64,000 bases of DNA from contig JASAND010006560.1 of assembly GCA_030248195.1 (NCBI GenBank), positions 1-64,000 of the forward strand, written 5' to 3'. The position numbers and the translations under genes are program-made. The notes below the pieces were generated by a model. It saw only the letters and a list, made by a program, of their open reading frames with translations. It did no database searches and had not been told where the DNA came from. Positions 1 to 12,439 of the stretch are shown here, piece by piece (the stretch's first letter is position 1; each line of letters starts with the position of its first letter). Source of the stretch: Trissonchulus latispiculum (Eukaryota; Nematoda; Enoplea; Enoplida; Ironidae).

Positions 1-1276
1 GAGCTTCATATTTCTGCTTTTTAAACCGTTCGGCTTTTTCTCCTTTAGGAATATAGCCGTCATTCATGGCACATACGATAAAGCTTGTCCATTTTGCAGA
101 AATAAATAAATCACTCATTTTGCCGCATTCATACCGGCTTGTAAGCTTTCAGCTTCAAAGGCATCCGACCTGAATGTCTCCCGTAGAGGCGAAATTCTTA
201 AGTACAAGTCAAATGCTTCCCTTAAGCTGTCCATAGCTACTATCGCCGCATCTGTTTGCAAAAACACGACCAATTTTTTTCCAAAGATTGTGGTGCATTC
301 GCCATGCAAGCTGGAGGGCTGCTACTTAATAGATGTTTTCTGCACAAATACATCCAGGGTCGTTTTTTTAGTTGCCCCGATTACTGCTTTCTAGCTAAAG
401 TAATCGCTTGACAAATTTGGAAAAAGCAGGCGAAAAAGGTTACACACGCATTTCAGCTTATTTCTCCATAACGAAGAGCGAATTCACAATAAATAAAAAA
501 TCGTCCCAGCCATTTGATGGAGAGATCGAATGATGTCTCGATGTCTCGCGAAAAAATTTACTTAGGTCTTCAAAAAATCTGGAAAATTATACTTCTTCTA
601 AAATGTGTTAAAAATATTTTAGAAATGGAACATTAGTTTCATGGTATGCATTGAAAAGAGGAAATGTCAAGCTGCATTTTGATATAAAATTGGCTTCTTA
701 ACTTCAAGTTATAAATGAGACGGATCACTCCCAGGCTGGATCGCTCCCAGCTTATGTAGGAATCCCCCACACCCTCCTCCACTTTCAAAGGCATCTGGTT
801 TAGGAAACTCCCACCACCCCTTTGTACCTAAAGACAGACCCTTAGCTAAGTTGGCATAGCTAAATGCTGCTGCAAGGAAATGTTCGCTAAATCCGCAATG
901 AAATATTTGAGACATTTTATATTTCGAGACTATATTTCGAGACTTTATATTTCGAGACATTTCATATTTCGAGATTTTTTAATATGTTAATACTTTTTCT
1001 AAAAGTTCTCAAAATATTTTCATTTGTCTCGAAATATTTTCATTTGTCTCGAAATACGTTTTTACAAATCTAGAAAGATTTGTGAAATGTCTCAAAAAAT
1101 TTTCAAAAAGTCTCGAAAGTTGAAAATCTTTCGAGACAAAATGTCTCGAAAGTTGAAAAATATTTCGAGACAAATCACAGCTTTCCGGAAACCCTCTGCA
1201 CTTGCTGTGGAGTAAAAGCTGACATACCCATAATAATGGTGCAAACTTTATGTGACCAAAGGGAATCAGCACCTTA
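1..1276. mobile_element. Right part of a TTAA-flanked transposon, cut by the window edge
   Basis: The right end reads GGGAATCAGCACC followed by TTAA. The interior (about 230-560) matches the right half of the element at 32480-34232, including the stretch around 'ccatgcaagctggagggctg' at 301-320. Bases 700-1200 are specific to this copy and hold the TTTCGAGAC motif cluster. It lies where the remaining exons of gene copy A would be expected, so it is either inside an intron of that gene or has removed them. No transposase reading frame is visible. Confidence 0.6.
905..1175. repeat. Cluster of TTTCGAGAC / GTCTCGAAA motifs
   Basis: About ten copies of a 9-11 bp motif (TTTCGAGACA or its complement) occur in 270 bases. 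The orientation switches near 1000, so the cluster is an imperfect inverted repeat. The small reading frames across it on both strands are by-products of the repeat. Confidence 0.7.
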
Positions 1277-1516
1277 AGTATGAACGTCTTGTCCTCTATC
1301 AGTGTAGAGAAACAAAAACAAAAACGAAGAAAATAGGTTAATAAATAATTTATTTGCGTTTTTCGATTTTCAATCTAATCTATTCAATCTAATTCAATTC
1401 GAATTTGATCTAGTCTAATCTATTCAACTAATCTGGTCTGTTTTGCTTTTAGTAATACTACTACTAGTAGTGGTATAATGACACTATTTCAGGAAACATT
1501 CAGTCTAATCACCAAC

Positions 1517-1771
1517 CTTTGTGTGCATTTGAGACTAGCTCTTAACAGACATTTGAAATTTGGTCGCAATCTGTTGCTGGCGCCTTCTGTCATCATCTAA
1601 ATTTTATCGAATAACAAGTACAACTACTAAGCATCAATTGCAATGACTACGTGGTAAATACATTATTGGTATTGCAAATAACAGACAGTAGCTTCAATAC
1701 TATGTTGACTAGACAGTACTTACAATGCACGTTGTCAAACAAATCAGTAATACGAGGAATGATGTGTTCAT
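1517..1771 (-). CDS. Secreted cysteine-rich family, copy A (first two exons only)
   Basis: Exon 1 is 1724-1771: 16 codons from ATG, a hydrophobic secretion signal (MNTSFLVLLICLTTCI), ending at a GTAAGT donor in phase 0. Exon 2 is 1517-1596 (80 nt), starting after TTTAG and ending AG|GTTGGT in phase 2, as in copies B and C. It contains the family pattern GAS-x-x-LR-x-NF-x-C...RASL-x-C. The third exon found in both other copies is absent from 1-1500, where a transposon sits instead. The gene either continues left of the window across a large intron or is truncated. The exons themselves are open and conserved, so the copy may be functional. Comparison between copies makes the exons credible; the function is unknown. 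Confidence 0.72.
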
Positions 1772-1839
1772 ATTGATATTAGGCAAACACTTTGGATCGA
1801 AGACGTTGTTATTGCAGTTCAAACGGTTGGTGTTCTTTC

Positions 1840-2150
1840 TTGGAATTGAAACTAATTCTGAGTCATTACTAGTTACTACTGTTCCCATAAAAGTAATTTG
1901 TGCCTGTCTTTCCACTACCTTAATTATGAAATAAGTTTTTGCACCAGACGATAGTTCCGGTTACTTTGAAACTTGCTATACTATACGCTTGAAGATCCTA
2001 TAGTATGAGCAGTAACAATTTTTATGTGTAAAAACTCTACGGTAGATGCATGCCGGATTAATAAATTTAAGTGAATCCTTTGTTCACCGTAGCTAGAACG
2101 GCGGCTGTTACGGTGTAATACCAAGTAACATGTCTACCCAGATAACACAA
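1840..2150. promoter_or_regulatory. Upstream block shared by the three gene copies (copy A)
   Basis: Sequence 5' of exon 1 resembles blocks at about 12500-12660 and 19350-19640 upstream of copies B and C. Shared words include 'gtgcctgtctttc' or close variants, a 'gat/ggtgcatg' segment, and 'ggtayagcatcaccaagca'-like text. Conservation outside exons fits a promoter or 5' region copied with the gene. It may only reflect recent duplication. Confidence 0.4.
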
Positions 2151-2432
2151 TTGTATGATTGCTAATAAGATTAGCAAGCAGCTCACAACCACTGCTTTTT
2201 CGTAAGAGGCTTCTCCCGATAGCTAGGTTTGGCGATCCATCCATTCCCGTTTGGTAAAAAATCAGTCAGATTGATAAAGTTTGATTCCTACGTAATGATG
2301 TGGAATACAGTGTACGCCTAAATGATTCCTAACTACCTTGATATCTTCTATCTGAAACAAGCAATTTGGTCCGCACTATGCACTCAACAAAGGCACAAAA
2401 TCAGGCTTTGACGAAATAATGTGCATAGATAG

Positions 2433-2913
2433 ATGAACTTTGTCATGTTAGCTTCTGGAGTCGTGATAATCTTGCTGATTCTAGTGAAAGATCAGAGGGG
2501 AACCGCGTGTTCAATAGCCCAGCTTCCGCCGTTATTGGGTTTTCTCAGCACGATTCAAGTAAAAACAAACTTGTGTTGTACATTGTTAATCGGACTAGCA
2601 GCTCGATATGATCAAGCCGATGGCTACGGAAAATTTATTCAGAAACAACTTAAACAGCACCGCAACTTCAAAACTAATGTTGATTAGGCCTCCGGCTTCA
2701 AATCGGTTGTGGCTGGTTCAAAACTTGAAATCAATCAATGCTTTACAAATGTCTACAGGACCACAACAGTTTGGCACTTCGTGCGAAGTTACAGTTTGCA
2801 AAAACAAGAATACTTTTCAGTCCCAATGTGCATCTGCAGGAATTCTCGTTATTTTAGCTACACGAAAACAATATTGTGGTTGCTATGGAAACTGTAATTG
2901 TGCAGCAATTTAA
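2433..2913 (+). CDS. Small secreted cysteine-rich protein, two exons
   Basis: Exon 1 (2433-2558, 42 codons) opens with a strongly hydrophobic signal peptide (VMLASGVVIILLILV). It ends CAA|GTAAAA in phase 0. A short intron (2559-2598; 2601 is an alternative acceptor) joins to 2599-2913, giving about 146 aa. The C-terminal ~45 residues hold eight cysteines, ending in the dense cluster YCGCYGNCNC. This suggests a disulfide-rich secreted domain, perhaps a peptide ligand or defence-type peptide, but no family is recognised. Two overlapping frames of 61-84 codons also read through here; the spliced model is preferred because it joins a signal peptide to a cysteine-rich tail in phase. The 40-nt intron is unusually short for this window, which lowers confidence. 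The gene is divergent to copy A. Confidence 0.4.
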
Positions 2914-4909
2914 ATTGTCAAGTTTCTGAAAATGTTTTTGAAAATGGCCTAGCAACTGCTGCTCTTTGCAGACCGTTTAAATATCGGACAAGGAGCGGAG
3001 AAGCAAAAAGCCAAGGACAGAAACATGATTTTTAAGGCAGTCAGACGTCAGTTGCACCCAAGTCAGCCAGGGTCGTTTAGCCATAGCCAACCAACCCCCG
3101 CTAACTAACATGGCTGAAAGCTAGAAGATGCTTGCTCGAAAGCTTAGGATACATATCATGGCTGCAGGATGGGATTCAAATGTCAAGAGCGAACACTCGA
3201 ATACTAGGATAGAAATGGAAAGTCAGATTCTAATATTGTTAGTTTAAAATGCTGCACCAGCTGCCAGTGCATCAGCAGACTACATTGAAACTTGCAGGGC
3301 TGGATTTTATTCAATTGCAACCTTTCCCTATCCTGGGTCCATTAAAATTGAGGTTTAATTATCATTACTTATTGGCGACTACGAGAGAGAAAACCATCGA
3401 TACTTCGAAATTCGGCTAATACGATTGGTATTTGCAATGGCCTTAATGAATCTACGAACTGATAAAACTCTTTAGATTTGGCTATATCATTCGATGCCGG
3501 GAGATCAATTACCGTGGCCTCGTTTTAATTTGTTTTCTTAGAGCCCACTCACGTGCAATGTAATATAGTAGAGGCCAGCTGCTTTAGCTTGTTTAATCCT
3601 GCAGGCGGGTAAAAATGAACTTTCTTAACCTTCGTAATAATCTTATGTATTTATTGCTTGATAACAGAGACAAGGGACGATATAAGAATTTCTGTCTAGT
3701 TGCAAAACCCAGAAATGCTTCTCCTTCAACTTAAGGGTTGGAATGGTTCAACAATGACAACAAGAAGGCAACCAGGTAGACCAAAAAGTATTAGGCTTTT
3801 TGGGCAGACACTCCTTTACTGTTGACCTGCTTAGAGATACCTAACGTTTGTTCAAAATTGCACTCCTGCTCTTTTAACTAATTTGCATATTGCTGAACCA
3901 TAGCTGCTAAGCATTGTGCTTTTCAAACCATCATGACCGAGAAAGCACAAATTACATCGCTGTGAACCAGGCTTAACAACAAAAGAATTTAAAGAATTTA
4001 AAATAGGTAATTTTTCTTAAGAACCCCCACGGCTGTTTGTTTAGCCTAGGAATTTTAGCAGTTTATAATGTTAAGTTCATATGCGTTAGAGATAGCTATA
4101 ACCCAACGCAATCATTCCGCCACCAGGCGGAATAAAAATTTATAATTATATAAAATATCACCATTTCGAATTTCAGCGAGACAAATAAAACCTAAAATGG
4201 TTAAGACATAAATTAGGGGTTATCAGGGAGCACTGAACAGTAACCTTAGCTAAGCTCTGATTCCACCTTTGGTTAATTCTGCAGAGCTAATAAAGCGTTT
4301 CTGTCACGATTCTTGTGTTACGTTCCTTGAGACTTCACATCTTGAAACTTCAAGATCCCGAACAACAGTTTTGAGTTTCCCTGGGTCTCATTTCCGTGAA
4401 CAAGTTGAATATTTGATGCTAAGAATCAAAGGTTGCAAACAGCTCTATGACAGATACCACGTTTAATACGGCTTCCATAACGTATAGGAAGCGCCGTTAT
4501 AGAAGCACAGTCTGTCAGCGGAATTGAGGTTACTGAGATATAGAACGTCCGCCTGACTACTGCTTTAAGTAGCAAAATTTACGGGCTAACTTAATGTACT
4601 CAAGCAGTTGTCATTAAAACATCTGCAAGATAAGAAAACTGCTATGTTCAAAAGACGACCATGTGCATCTCAATCCCAGGGTAATAGCCCACACCTACCC
4701 CACCAACCTACATGGAAAATCTGTATTCTTCACTGCCGGGGCTTATTTTCAAATCCGGCTCTACAAGTCAAGGTTCTCAACGAGCTCACGCTCAATTGAC
4801 GCAGCTTCAGTGAGGCTACGCGTACAGTTCAAAATCCATTTCATCGGTTTTATTTTTTTTGACAGAACCACGAATTCGTTTCCTAACTAGGTTGCTTCAG
4901 ACACACTGT
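2914..4909. other. Intergenic stretch without a recognisable gene
   Basis: No exon with supporting splice signals or similarity to other parts of the window was found on either strand. Open frames here are short (62-75 codons) and lack features. The 3' end of gene copy B begins at its right edge. Confidence 0.5.
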
Positions 4910-4915
4910 TTTATT
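4910..4915 (-). terminator. Poly(A) signal of copy B
   Basis: AATAAA on the minus strand, about 125 bases after the stop codon of copy B. It is the first canonical signal downstream. Confidence 0.4.
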
Positions 4916-5040
4916 TCACAGACTTTTACAACACCGATTCAATAAGTTTAATATCTGCAGCCCTTATCTGAAGACATCCTGTTCTGTTATATTGTGTTCG
5001 CAAACAATGTTTGTACTTTCCAATGAATGCTTTCATGCAA

Positions 5041-8000
5041 TTAGCAAGTCGGTTGCTTGAACAGATAGTGATCAACTCCCAGATCAGTCCATCCTTCACT
5101 GATCAAATTATCCCTTTGATCGGAATCGGCCAGTTTGTTTGAAGTATCCTTTCTCATAAGATGCGATTCTTTGTACTCTGTGGGATCAAGGCTCGAAGGA
5201 TCAGTTATCACATAGCAAGGCTCCAGTTCCATCGTGTAGCCGTTAGCCACAGCTATATCCACTACTTCTGTAATATGAAAAATAACTTAGTTTAAATGCC
5301 GAATTTTCATTATCTACAGGTTATCAACAACACATTATCTACTAAGCTAAAAGCGCTTGTTCGGGTGTGTGCAGCAAATTTGGAAGCCTGAATTTAACGC
5401 AAGTTTTAGATTTCAATGCTAATTTGAACATAGTTTATATCTAATTTCTGTTATGCCAACAGGTAACAACTTGTTTGTTTTCATTGATATTCGATTTGGT
5501 GACGAGAGAACTAAAAAAGTCTCTGCACATGGATTTCTGGAAATGTAGGAATGAAAACGAAAGACGATTTGCACTGGCTTGCATCAACCATTTTTAACTC
5601 GGTGTTGCGTTAACTCAGTGTTAACAAGAGATAACCCGCAGTTAGACCGTTGCACCAAATTAGGTTAACGCAATTCGGTGGTCTTTAAGGTTCGCAATTC
5701 GCAACTCTTTAAGGTTAACTCGGTGTTAAACACCAAAAAGTTAACCCTCAGCATGAGTAGCGTTAACCCTTATAGCGTCACTATTTCTAAGGATATTACT
5801 ATTATTTTTATTCCTGAATTAAATTCTAAGATAAAATATAGGTACTGAGTGAAAATTGAATAAATGAGTTACCTTAGGACGATTCGGAAGAGCTTCCACA
5901 AATTTATCAATTCCTCAAAAATTGCTTTGACCCCTACGACACCTATGATAACTCTTGAAACGAAGGTTCCATTCAGAAAGGACATTGAGGTAAGGTATTA
6001 ATATGGCATTAATTTTACAGTGCCCTTCCAGATCATTGTGTTTCATTGTATCAAGTCCAGTACAAAAAGTATTCTGTTAACCTCATAATCCGACCGATAG
6101 CACCGAATTAAGTGGATGGCTGTAACCGCTTGCCGATTGGATGGAAACTGTTTCTGGCTCCCTACGGATTGGCTAACCCTCTATTAAAAGTTAACTCGGT
6201 TTTAACCTTTACGTTTCGTAACACTGAGCTGAAAAACGTTGGTGCAGAGGGTTAGGGTTAACCTTGACCATAAGGTTAACTCGGTGTTCTGTAACCTGCT
6301 GCACTCAGGGTTAACTCGGTGTTACCCGTAACTTTAATTTTATTTGGTGCAAACGAGCGTTAAAGACTGACCAAAATATGTAGGGAGCGAAATTATTTTG
6401 TTTATACTGATTTAGCGATACATTTTTGCTGCAGCAATGTCTATATTTTCTGAACCGTCATGAACTTTTGTTTGGTTAAAAAAGAAATTTGAAAAAATTA
6501 AAATTCATCAAAAGAAGCCGATTTTTTAGGTTTTGAAAGATCAGTAGATGCCAGGAACTAGTCGTTTGATGAAAAATTAGCCCATGTCCCAAGCATATTG
6601 TATCCCAAATATCAGCCAATTTGTTATTCAATTTTCAAAATCCTTTGATCTTTGCCGCTTTTCCAACTTTCAATGGCTATTACTAGCGACTCACTCGATG
6701 GATAAATTTTTCAATTGGATTTTCGGGACCGCCTATGTGTCAGCTTACATGTGATCTGTTTGGATCTTCAAAACTTGAAAGTCGATTTTTTTCGAAAAAT
6801 ACCACTTTTTGACCCAAAATTTCGGCAATGCGATCTAGCAAGAGTGAGTAATAATAGCATAATCAGAAAGTTTAATCTGCGCTCATTCCAACGACATAAA
6901 GTTTGCGTTCCTACGACTTATATTGCCCCCGCAGCGAATTTTTAAATTAGTTCCCTTTTTAGCTGGTTTTGGCTATTTTACACTGGTTGCGGCAAATCGA
7001 TGCGACATAGCACAAGTTGTCAAAAGTCAGCTGAAATAGGGAAATTGTTTAAAAATTCATTGAAGGAGTAATGTAAGCCGTAGCCACGAAAACTTTATTT
7101 CTTTGGATTCAGCTCAGATTAAACTTTCTGATTATGCAATTTTTGCTCATTTTTGCTAAATTCGCATTGTTGAAATTTTGGGCAAAAAGTGGTATTTTTC
7201 GAAAAAATCTGCGTTCAGATTTTGGAAAACCACATAGATGACCTGAAATCTGACACAATTAGGCGGTTCTGAAAATCCAATTGAAAAATTTATCCATCGA
7301 GTGAGTCGCGAGTACTAGCCAGTCAAAATTGAAAAAGCGGCAAAGATCAAAGGATTTTGAAAATTGAATAACAAATTGGCTGATATTTGGGATACAATAT
7401 GCTTGGGACATGGGCTAATTTTCCATCAAACGACTAGTTCCTGGCATCTACTGATCTTTCAACACCTAAAAAATTGGCTTCTTTTGATGAATTTTAATTT
7501 TTTCAAATTTCTTTTCCAACCAAACGAAAGTACATACCATGACCATAGTATATACATTGCTGCAGCAAAAATATACCTCTAAATCAGTATAAACAAAACA
7601 ATTTCGTTCCCTATATTTTTTGTTCAGACTTTAGTTTTTCCAAATTTGTTTGATAATGGTCAAATTTTTATACAAACATGCAGATTTTGGCTAATCTCGG
7701 TCGATATACTTAAGACAAGGGAGATCAGAGTTTGTTGTTTCTAAACATAAAACTTCCGCTTTAAGTTAACTTTTATCCAAATATGTATGGTTCAAACCTT
7801 GCTTAACAGTGAACAAGTGATCATATATGGTGGGATGGAACAAGCGGTTAATAGGTGCCATAGGTATGCCAGCTATTTCTACTCTGGAACAGTAACCCTG
7901 TACTTCGTGCCAAGTATAAAACTCTCCTTCACTTTCGACAGTCGTATATAAATAGTCTGTATTTCCGAACATGTTTGTCGTTTTGTAATGAAGAGCCAAT

Positions 8001-10679
8001 GCCGTTGGACACATTGTCGTTGCCGGAATAGTCGTGGCTAAAGAAGAAACGTTTGGTGATGAGGGCATCGTAGTGGAGTCTATAACAAATTAAGCTTCTT
8101 GTGTATGGTTAAAGATATTGATAGATTTGATATCTGAGCCGTTGTACACTAGCACAAGTATTTCAAATTCTGCAGATTTATTATAATCTAATAATGCTTT
8201 ATCCTTTAACAAATCTTATAGAATAGCGGTTGTAAAAGATAACACATAGAAGACTCAACAATCTCAAACATGAAACAGATCAATTGAGTTCAACATTCAG
8301 AGTGTTAGTGTATTTAGACATTTCCGAAATGTTGTTTCCTTCTTTCTTACAAAGCAACACTGTGCCGTACCTTCTACAATCTGTCCAGTAAGCTGGCACG
8401 ACGCCTCGTTATCGTTGGCATCAGCAATTTTGGTGCAACTTTTGCTCCTTACAAATGAATTTGTTACAGATTGAAAACATTGATCGATGAGCAATGAATT
8501 TTCTTGGTGGGTACTGCATCTGAGATTTAAAACCAAACACAACAAAACGGACTACATTAACGTTTTCATTTCGATGTTTGGTCCGCAGAGCTTTTTAAAG
8601 CTCTTTAAGCTTTTTTACAAAATTCAGGGTAAAATGTCTGTCAAGCCAAATGATAATGATGATGATGATGTTTAAACCGCGTGTTATAATATACCCAATG
8701 AATTTACCGCAAGAACGAATGCTAACTGTATACTCTTTCTATAAAGAGCTGCAGTTATGTATGCACTCTTGGTACAAGGTTATTTTTGACAGCAGCTTAT
8801 GACAGCATGATTATTAAAACAAGATACTCATCAATGAACTTGCTTCTCAACAAGTTAAGTAATAGTTTTATTCATGCCAATATTTTTATTTTCATCACTT
8901 ACTTGTGTTTGGTTTGGCAGATTTCAAAAGCTCGGCTGCATTGTTGGCTATTAAAACAGTCCATGAGATATGGACAACTGTTAGGTAAAGAAGCAAGAAA
9001 TTGCAGCGGATTCCAGTTAATGCAGCTGCAATATCATAGAGTGTGCAGTATGCACATAAGATTTCAATATTAATAAATTGTAAAAATATCGTTATTGTTG
9101 CCAAATTCAAGCATGACTCTATTGATTCTTCAAAGTTACAAACATTAATATGCTAATAGTTTTAGTTTTAAAGCTTATTTTACCTTACTCTGCTTTACCT
9201 TAATACTGTGCAAAACAGCTGCGTAGTAGTATGTTTCCTCCTTAATTTTGTACTCCGATGTTACGAATTTAAATACGCTCTTAATTGAACTCCCGCTTCT
9301 TGTGCCTATCCCAAACAATGCTAAGCTAAAGCAATGTTTCTATTTATTGTTTGTGCTGCAATCAAATAACTGCAAACAACCACCGTTTGCCAACAACTTC
9401 AGAACATCTTCTTCCTTCCTTAAACATTCGTCTTATCTCCTTTTTGCCCTCTCGATAGCACCTTCGACTAGTCCCTTTGTTGACTACAGAGAAGAAGTGT
9501 GTACGAGACTGTTTACGACAGCTGAAACAAATGCAGCATATGCGATGCAGTTATTTAATAGACCAACGTAAAAATCAATCGCAAATAAAAAACATAGAGT
9601 ACGATTTTAAGAAGGCACTTTCCAGCCTGCGAGATTCTATTTATACTTCTTCGAATAACTTAGATACAAAGTCTCTACCTGCCAACACTTCCACATATTC
9701 GTATTAATACCTAGCAAATCAAGCAGGTAACTTAGTAGGACATGTGCATTGGGTGTTTCCCTCAGATCTGAAGCTCACCCCACAGAGGGGTCGCTCACCA
9801 AACCCCCTCCCAATTTGCCCTTCTGCACATGTCTGTTTGCTATCCTGATTTTAAAAGTTTATTGGATCAGTTTTGAAAAACAGTCTAAATCTGCCTGATG
9901 TTAGTTTTCGCGAAAACTAGGAGGACATGTGCTTGGGGGTTTCCCTCAGAACTGAAGCTCACCCCGCGGAGGGGTCGCTCACCAAATCCCCTCCCAATTT
10001 GCCCTCCTGCACATGTCTGTTTGCTATCCTGACTTTAAGGGTTTATTGGATCAGTTTTGAAAAACAGTCTGAATCTGCCTGATGTTAGTTTTCTATTATT
10101 AAACTATTATTCAATATTTAAATATTTATAGTCTATATTAAAACCATTCTAAACATGATCATCTTTCTCAATATATCAGTACCAACCTTTTCGTGCATGC
10201 GAGACTAGCTTTACGCAGACAATTGAAATTAGTTCGCAACCTGTCGCTGGCTCCTTCTATCATCACCTAAAGTTTATGGAATAAAGTTATTAGTGATTAC
10301 CTCAGAAGAGATTAGTGTAAAGTATGTGGCTTTTACATTAACAAGCAACGTATTTCTTGCAGACATGTCTTGTTTAATAAATTGGTGCCGATTTCACATC
10401 TTACAAGGAAGTCAAAGCTTCAGCTCCACAACTCATAATGAGCAGCTTACAAAGTATTTATTAAGTATACCAGAAGGTCTATTAAAGAAAGATATGAAAA
10501 ATAAACTGCTGTCAGACATTTTTACTAAGTTCAATTTCTCTTTCTTGTAGCCGGGAAAATGTTGTAGTTTTGTTAAAGTTGTTATAAGAATTTTGAATCA
10601 AATTGTCTAACGGTGTACGAATCTAACTTACCAGATATATTGTGCAGTAAATCAATCCGAAGACGAAGGTCACATTCAT
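5041..10679 (-). CDS. Secreted cysteine-rich protein with C-terminal DUF5648-like region, copy B
   Basis: Seven exons, 348 aa: 10632-10679, 10187-10266, 9384-9521, 8903-9025, 8371-8519, 7798-8079 and 5041-5267. All joins keep frame (phases 0,2,2,2,1,1) and match copy C. Exon 1 is a 16-aa signal peptide. Exons 2-5 (residues ~17-180) are basic and helical with many cysteines, including NSCPYLMDCFNSQQC and DQCFQSV...SKSC. Exon 6 starts with a Ser/Thr-rich linker. Exons 6-7 carry repeated units of the type RLFHP..YDHLFTV, ANGY and EGW..LG.DHYLF, as in DUF5648 (RLYNP..DHFYT; GW..EG..Y). DUF5648 is common in bacterial and fungal surface or secreted proteins; its role is unknown. Inference: an extracellular binding or defence protein. 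Intron 6 is 2.5 kb against 188 bases in copy C because of inserted repeats. Confidence 0.82.
5651..6352. mobile_element. MITE with GTTAACTCGGTGTT internal repeats
   Basis: The ends read TTGCACCAAAT and ATTTGGTGCAA. Inside, words such as GGTTAACTCGGTGTT recur at both ends in inverted and direct order. It has no coding capacity. It lies in intron 6 of copy B and is absent from the same intron of copy C. No clear target duplication could be fixed. Confidence 0.45.
6358..7636. mobile_element. Fold-back element, two ~600-bp inverted arms
   Basis: The left arm from ~6358 (TAAAGACTGACCAAAATATG) is matched in reverse by the sequence ending ~7636. Long stretches such as 'gctgcagcaa', 'aaaattcatcaaaagaagcc' and 'gataaatttttcaattggat' recur inverted around a centre near 7000. 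Arms are about 85-90% alike by eye. It inserted into intron 6 of copy B after the B/C duplication, since copy C lacks it. No transposase frame is seen. Confidence 0.75.
9737..10090 (+). repeat. Two tandem ~185-bp units
   Basis: Units start at 9737 and 9922 and agree over nearly their whole length, each including 'aggacatgtgc', 'gaagctcaccccrcrgagggg' and 'tgttagttttc'. They lie in intron 2 of copy B. A recent single tandem duplication of a dispersed sequence is likely. Confidence 0.8.
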
Positions 10680-11264
10680 ACTGAAATCAGAAGTAAGAAA
10701 ATGCTATGTTTAAAGAATGTAAGAGTTGAAAACTTATTTATAAAATTTTGCAAAACGCTAAAAAATCGGCTGATTATGACTTGTGACAGATGGACAATGG
10801 GGAATGAGGATCCCAACTTCTTCATTCATGTCAATCACAAGAGGTCCAAAACTTCAAATAAGGAGTTTTGAAATTCTGCTATGACGAGTAGGTAAATGCT
10901 CGAAAAAGGGGATCGGGGTCAATATTGTTAACGTGTTATGAAAAAACATTGACTAAATAATTCTATAATAACGGCCTAAATTAACTATTAAGGAGTCGGT
11001 GAAAGTTTACCTCCCAACTAGCGAGCTGTTTGGTCTAAATCAATCTTTCCAGATTTTTTATACAATATTGCTCCTTGTATTCTTAAGAATAAGGCAAAAT
11101 ACTGGAGTTGGAAATCAAACTGTGGCTGAGATATTCAGGTTCAAAGTAATACTAAACATGAGTCTTTCTACTATGGCCCACCTTCGCGGCCATGTGAAGA
11201 AAGAACGGAGACTGCGAAGATTATCACTATGGCAAATTAAACAGGCTGATAGCTCAGAGCAAAA

Positions 11265-11815
11265 AGCGGCTTTTCGGGTCTTTTCCAGATTACCCCCCCC
11301 ACCACTCAAAGTTCTGAAAACTCGACCAAATGAGCTGAAACTTGGTGTGGGTAGGTTTTCGACCACGCGGAGTTCGAATCTCGCAAAATTTTTCGATTTC
11401 GCGAAATTCGATTTTTTCGATTTCTAAGGGGGGACCAAGGGTTTTTGATTCAGCTTTTCGTTAGCTTGATATTAAAGCTAAAGTTGTAAGCTTAAGTTGT
11501 AAGCTTATGCGGAGCTAACGGAAAGCTGAATCGAAAAACGGACTTCAGATTCGTGTTCTGCGACCCAGAAAACCCTATATGCAACTTTTCAGCAAAATCG
11601 AAGACAAAAAATTTTTCGGTTACGCTTTTGGTCCCCCCTTGGAAATCGAAAAAGGTACAAAAAATCGAATTTCGCGAAATCGAAAAATTTTGCGATATTT
11701 GAACTCAGCGTGGTCGAAAACCTACCCACACCAAATTTCAGCTCATTTGGTCGAGTTTTAGGAATTTTGAGTGGTGGGGGGTAATCTGGAAAAGACCCGG
11801 CTTTTCTGCAGCCGG
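11265..11815. mobile_element. Inverted-repeat element (~550 bp) with poly-C/G tracts
   Basis: The left arm (TCTTTTCCAGATTACCCCCC, then 'ccactcaaagttctgaaaac') is repeated in reverse at 11650-11805. A second, inner inverted repeat (GATTCAGCTTTTCGTTAGC against GCTAACGGAAAGCTGAATC) lies at 11447-11537, so the element folds in two nested layers. The reading frames across it (11115-11427 on both strands) come from the arms. It lies upstream of copy B. Confidence 0.7.
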
Positions 11816-12439
11816 CTAGTCGTTTACAATCAAAACTTTAATTCTAAACTGATTCAATTTCCATGTGACTTTTCACTTACACGTGCTCAATCTAGCACTC
11901 AGTTCTACTCGAAACAATACGGTTAATTCTATTTGAAACTTCTGTTGTTTTTATTCTCATTTACAGTTAAATAATATGAAACTTGTGTATATTTGGAAAA
12001 TTTTAAGACTATTTCGCCCATGCATCAAACAAAATGTATAGACACTGCAGATTAGTTTTCCTTGAAGCATTTCTTTTCACCGCTCGGTTGGTAAATAGAG
12101 ATTGAATTGTTATTTCTACACCAGTTAATGCTAATGCAAAAATTTCAGTCCGTAGGTTAAAGTCGATTGTCTAGCGGTCGCAGCGTATTTTAACTCACCC
12201 GTGCTCGCTGTTAACAACAATAATCGTTTCTCTTACAACAAAACCTAAACAATCAAAGTAGGACCTAACCCGATTGATGCTCCAACTTTAACTGCTCAGA
12301 GTTTATTGAACTTCAGTTACTGCGAGTATTAGAAGGGCAAGGAATCGGTGCTGCTTTGCTGGACGTGATAGAAATTATGTATTGAAAACACTTCTGACAT
12401 GTATATATCATCACGGTACGGTACGTTCTGCCTATCCAT

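Noticed and set aside
10999..11427. 142-codon plus-strand frame
   Set aside because: Its second half lies in the arm of an inverted-repeat element and its first half shows no protein features.
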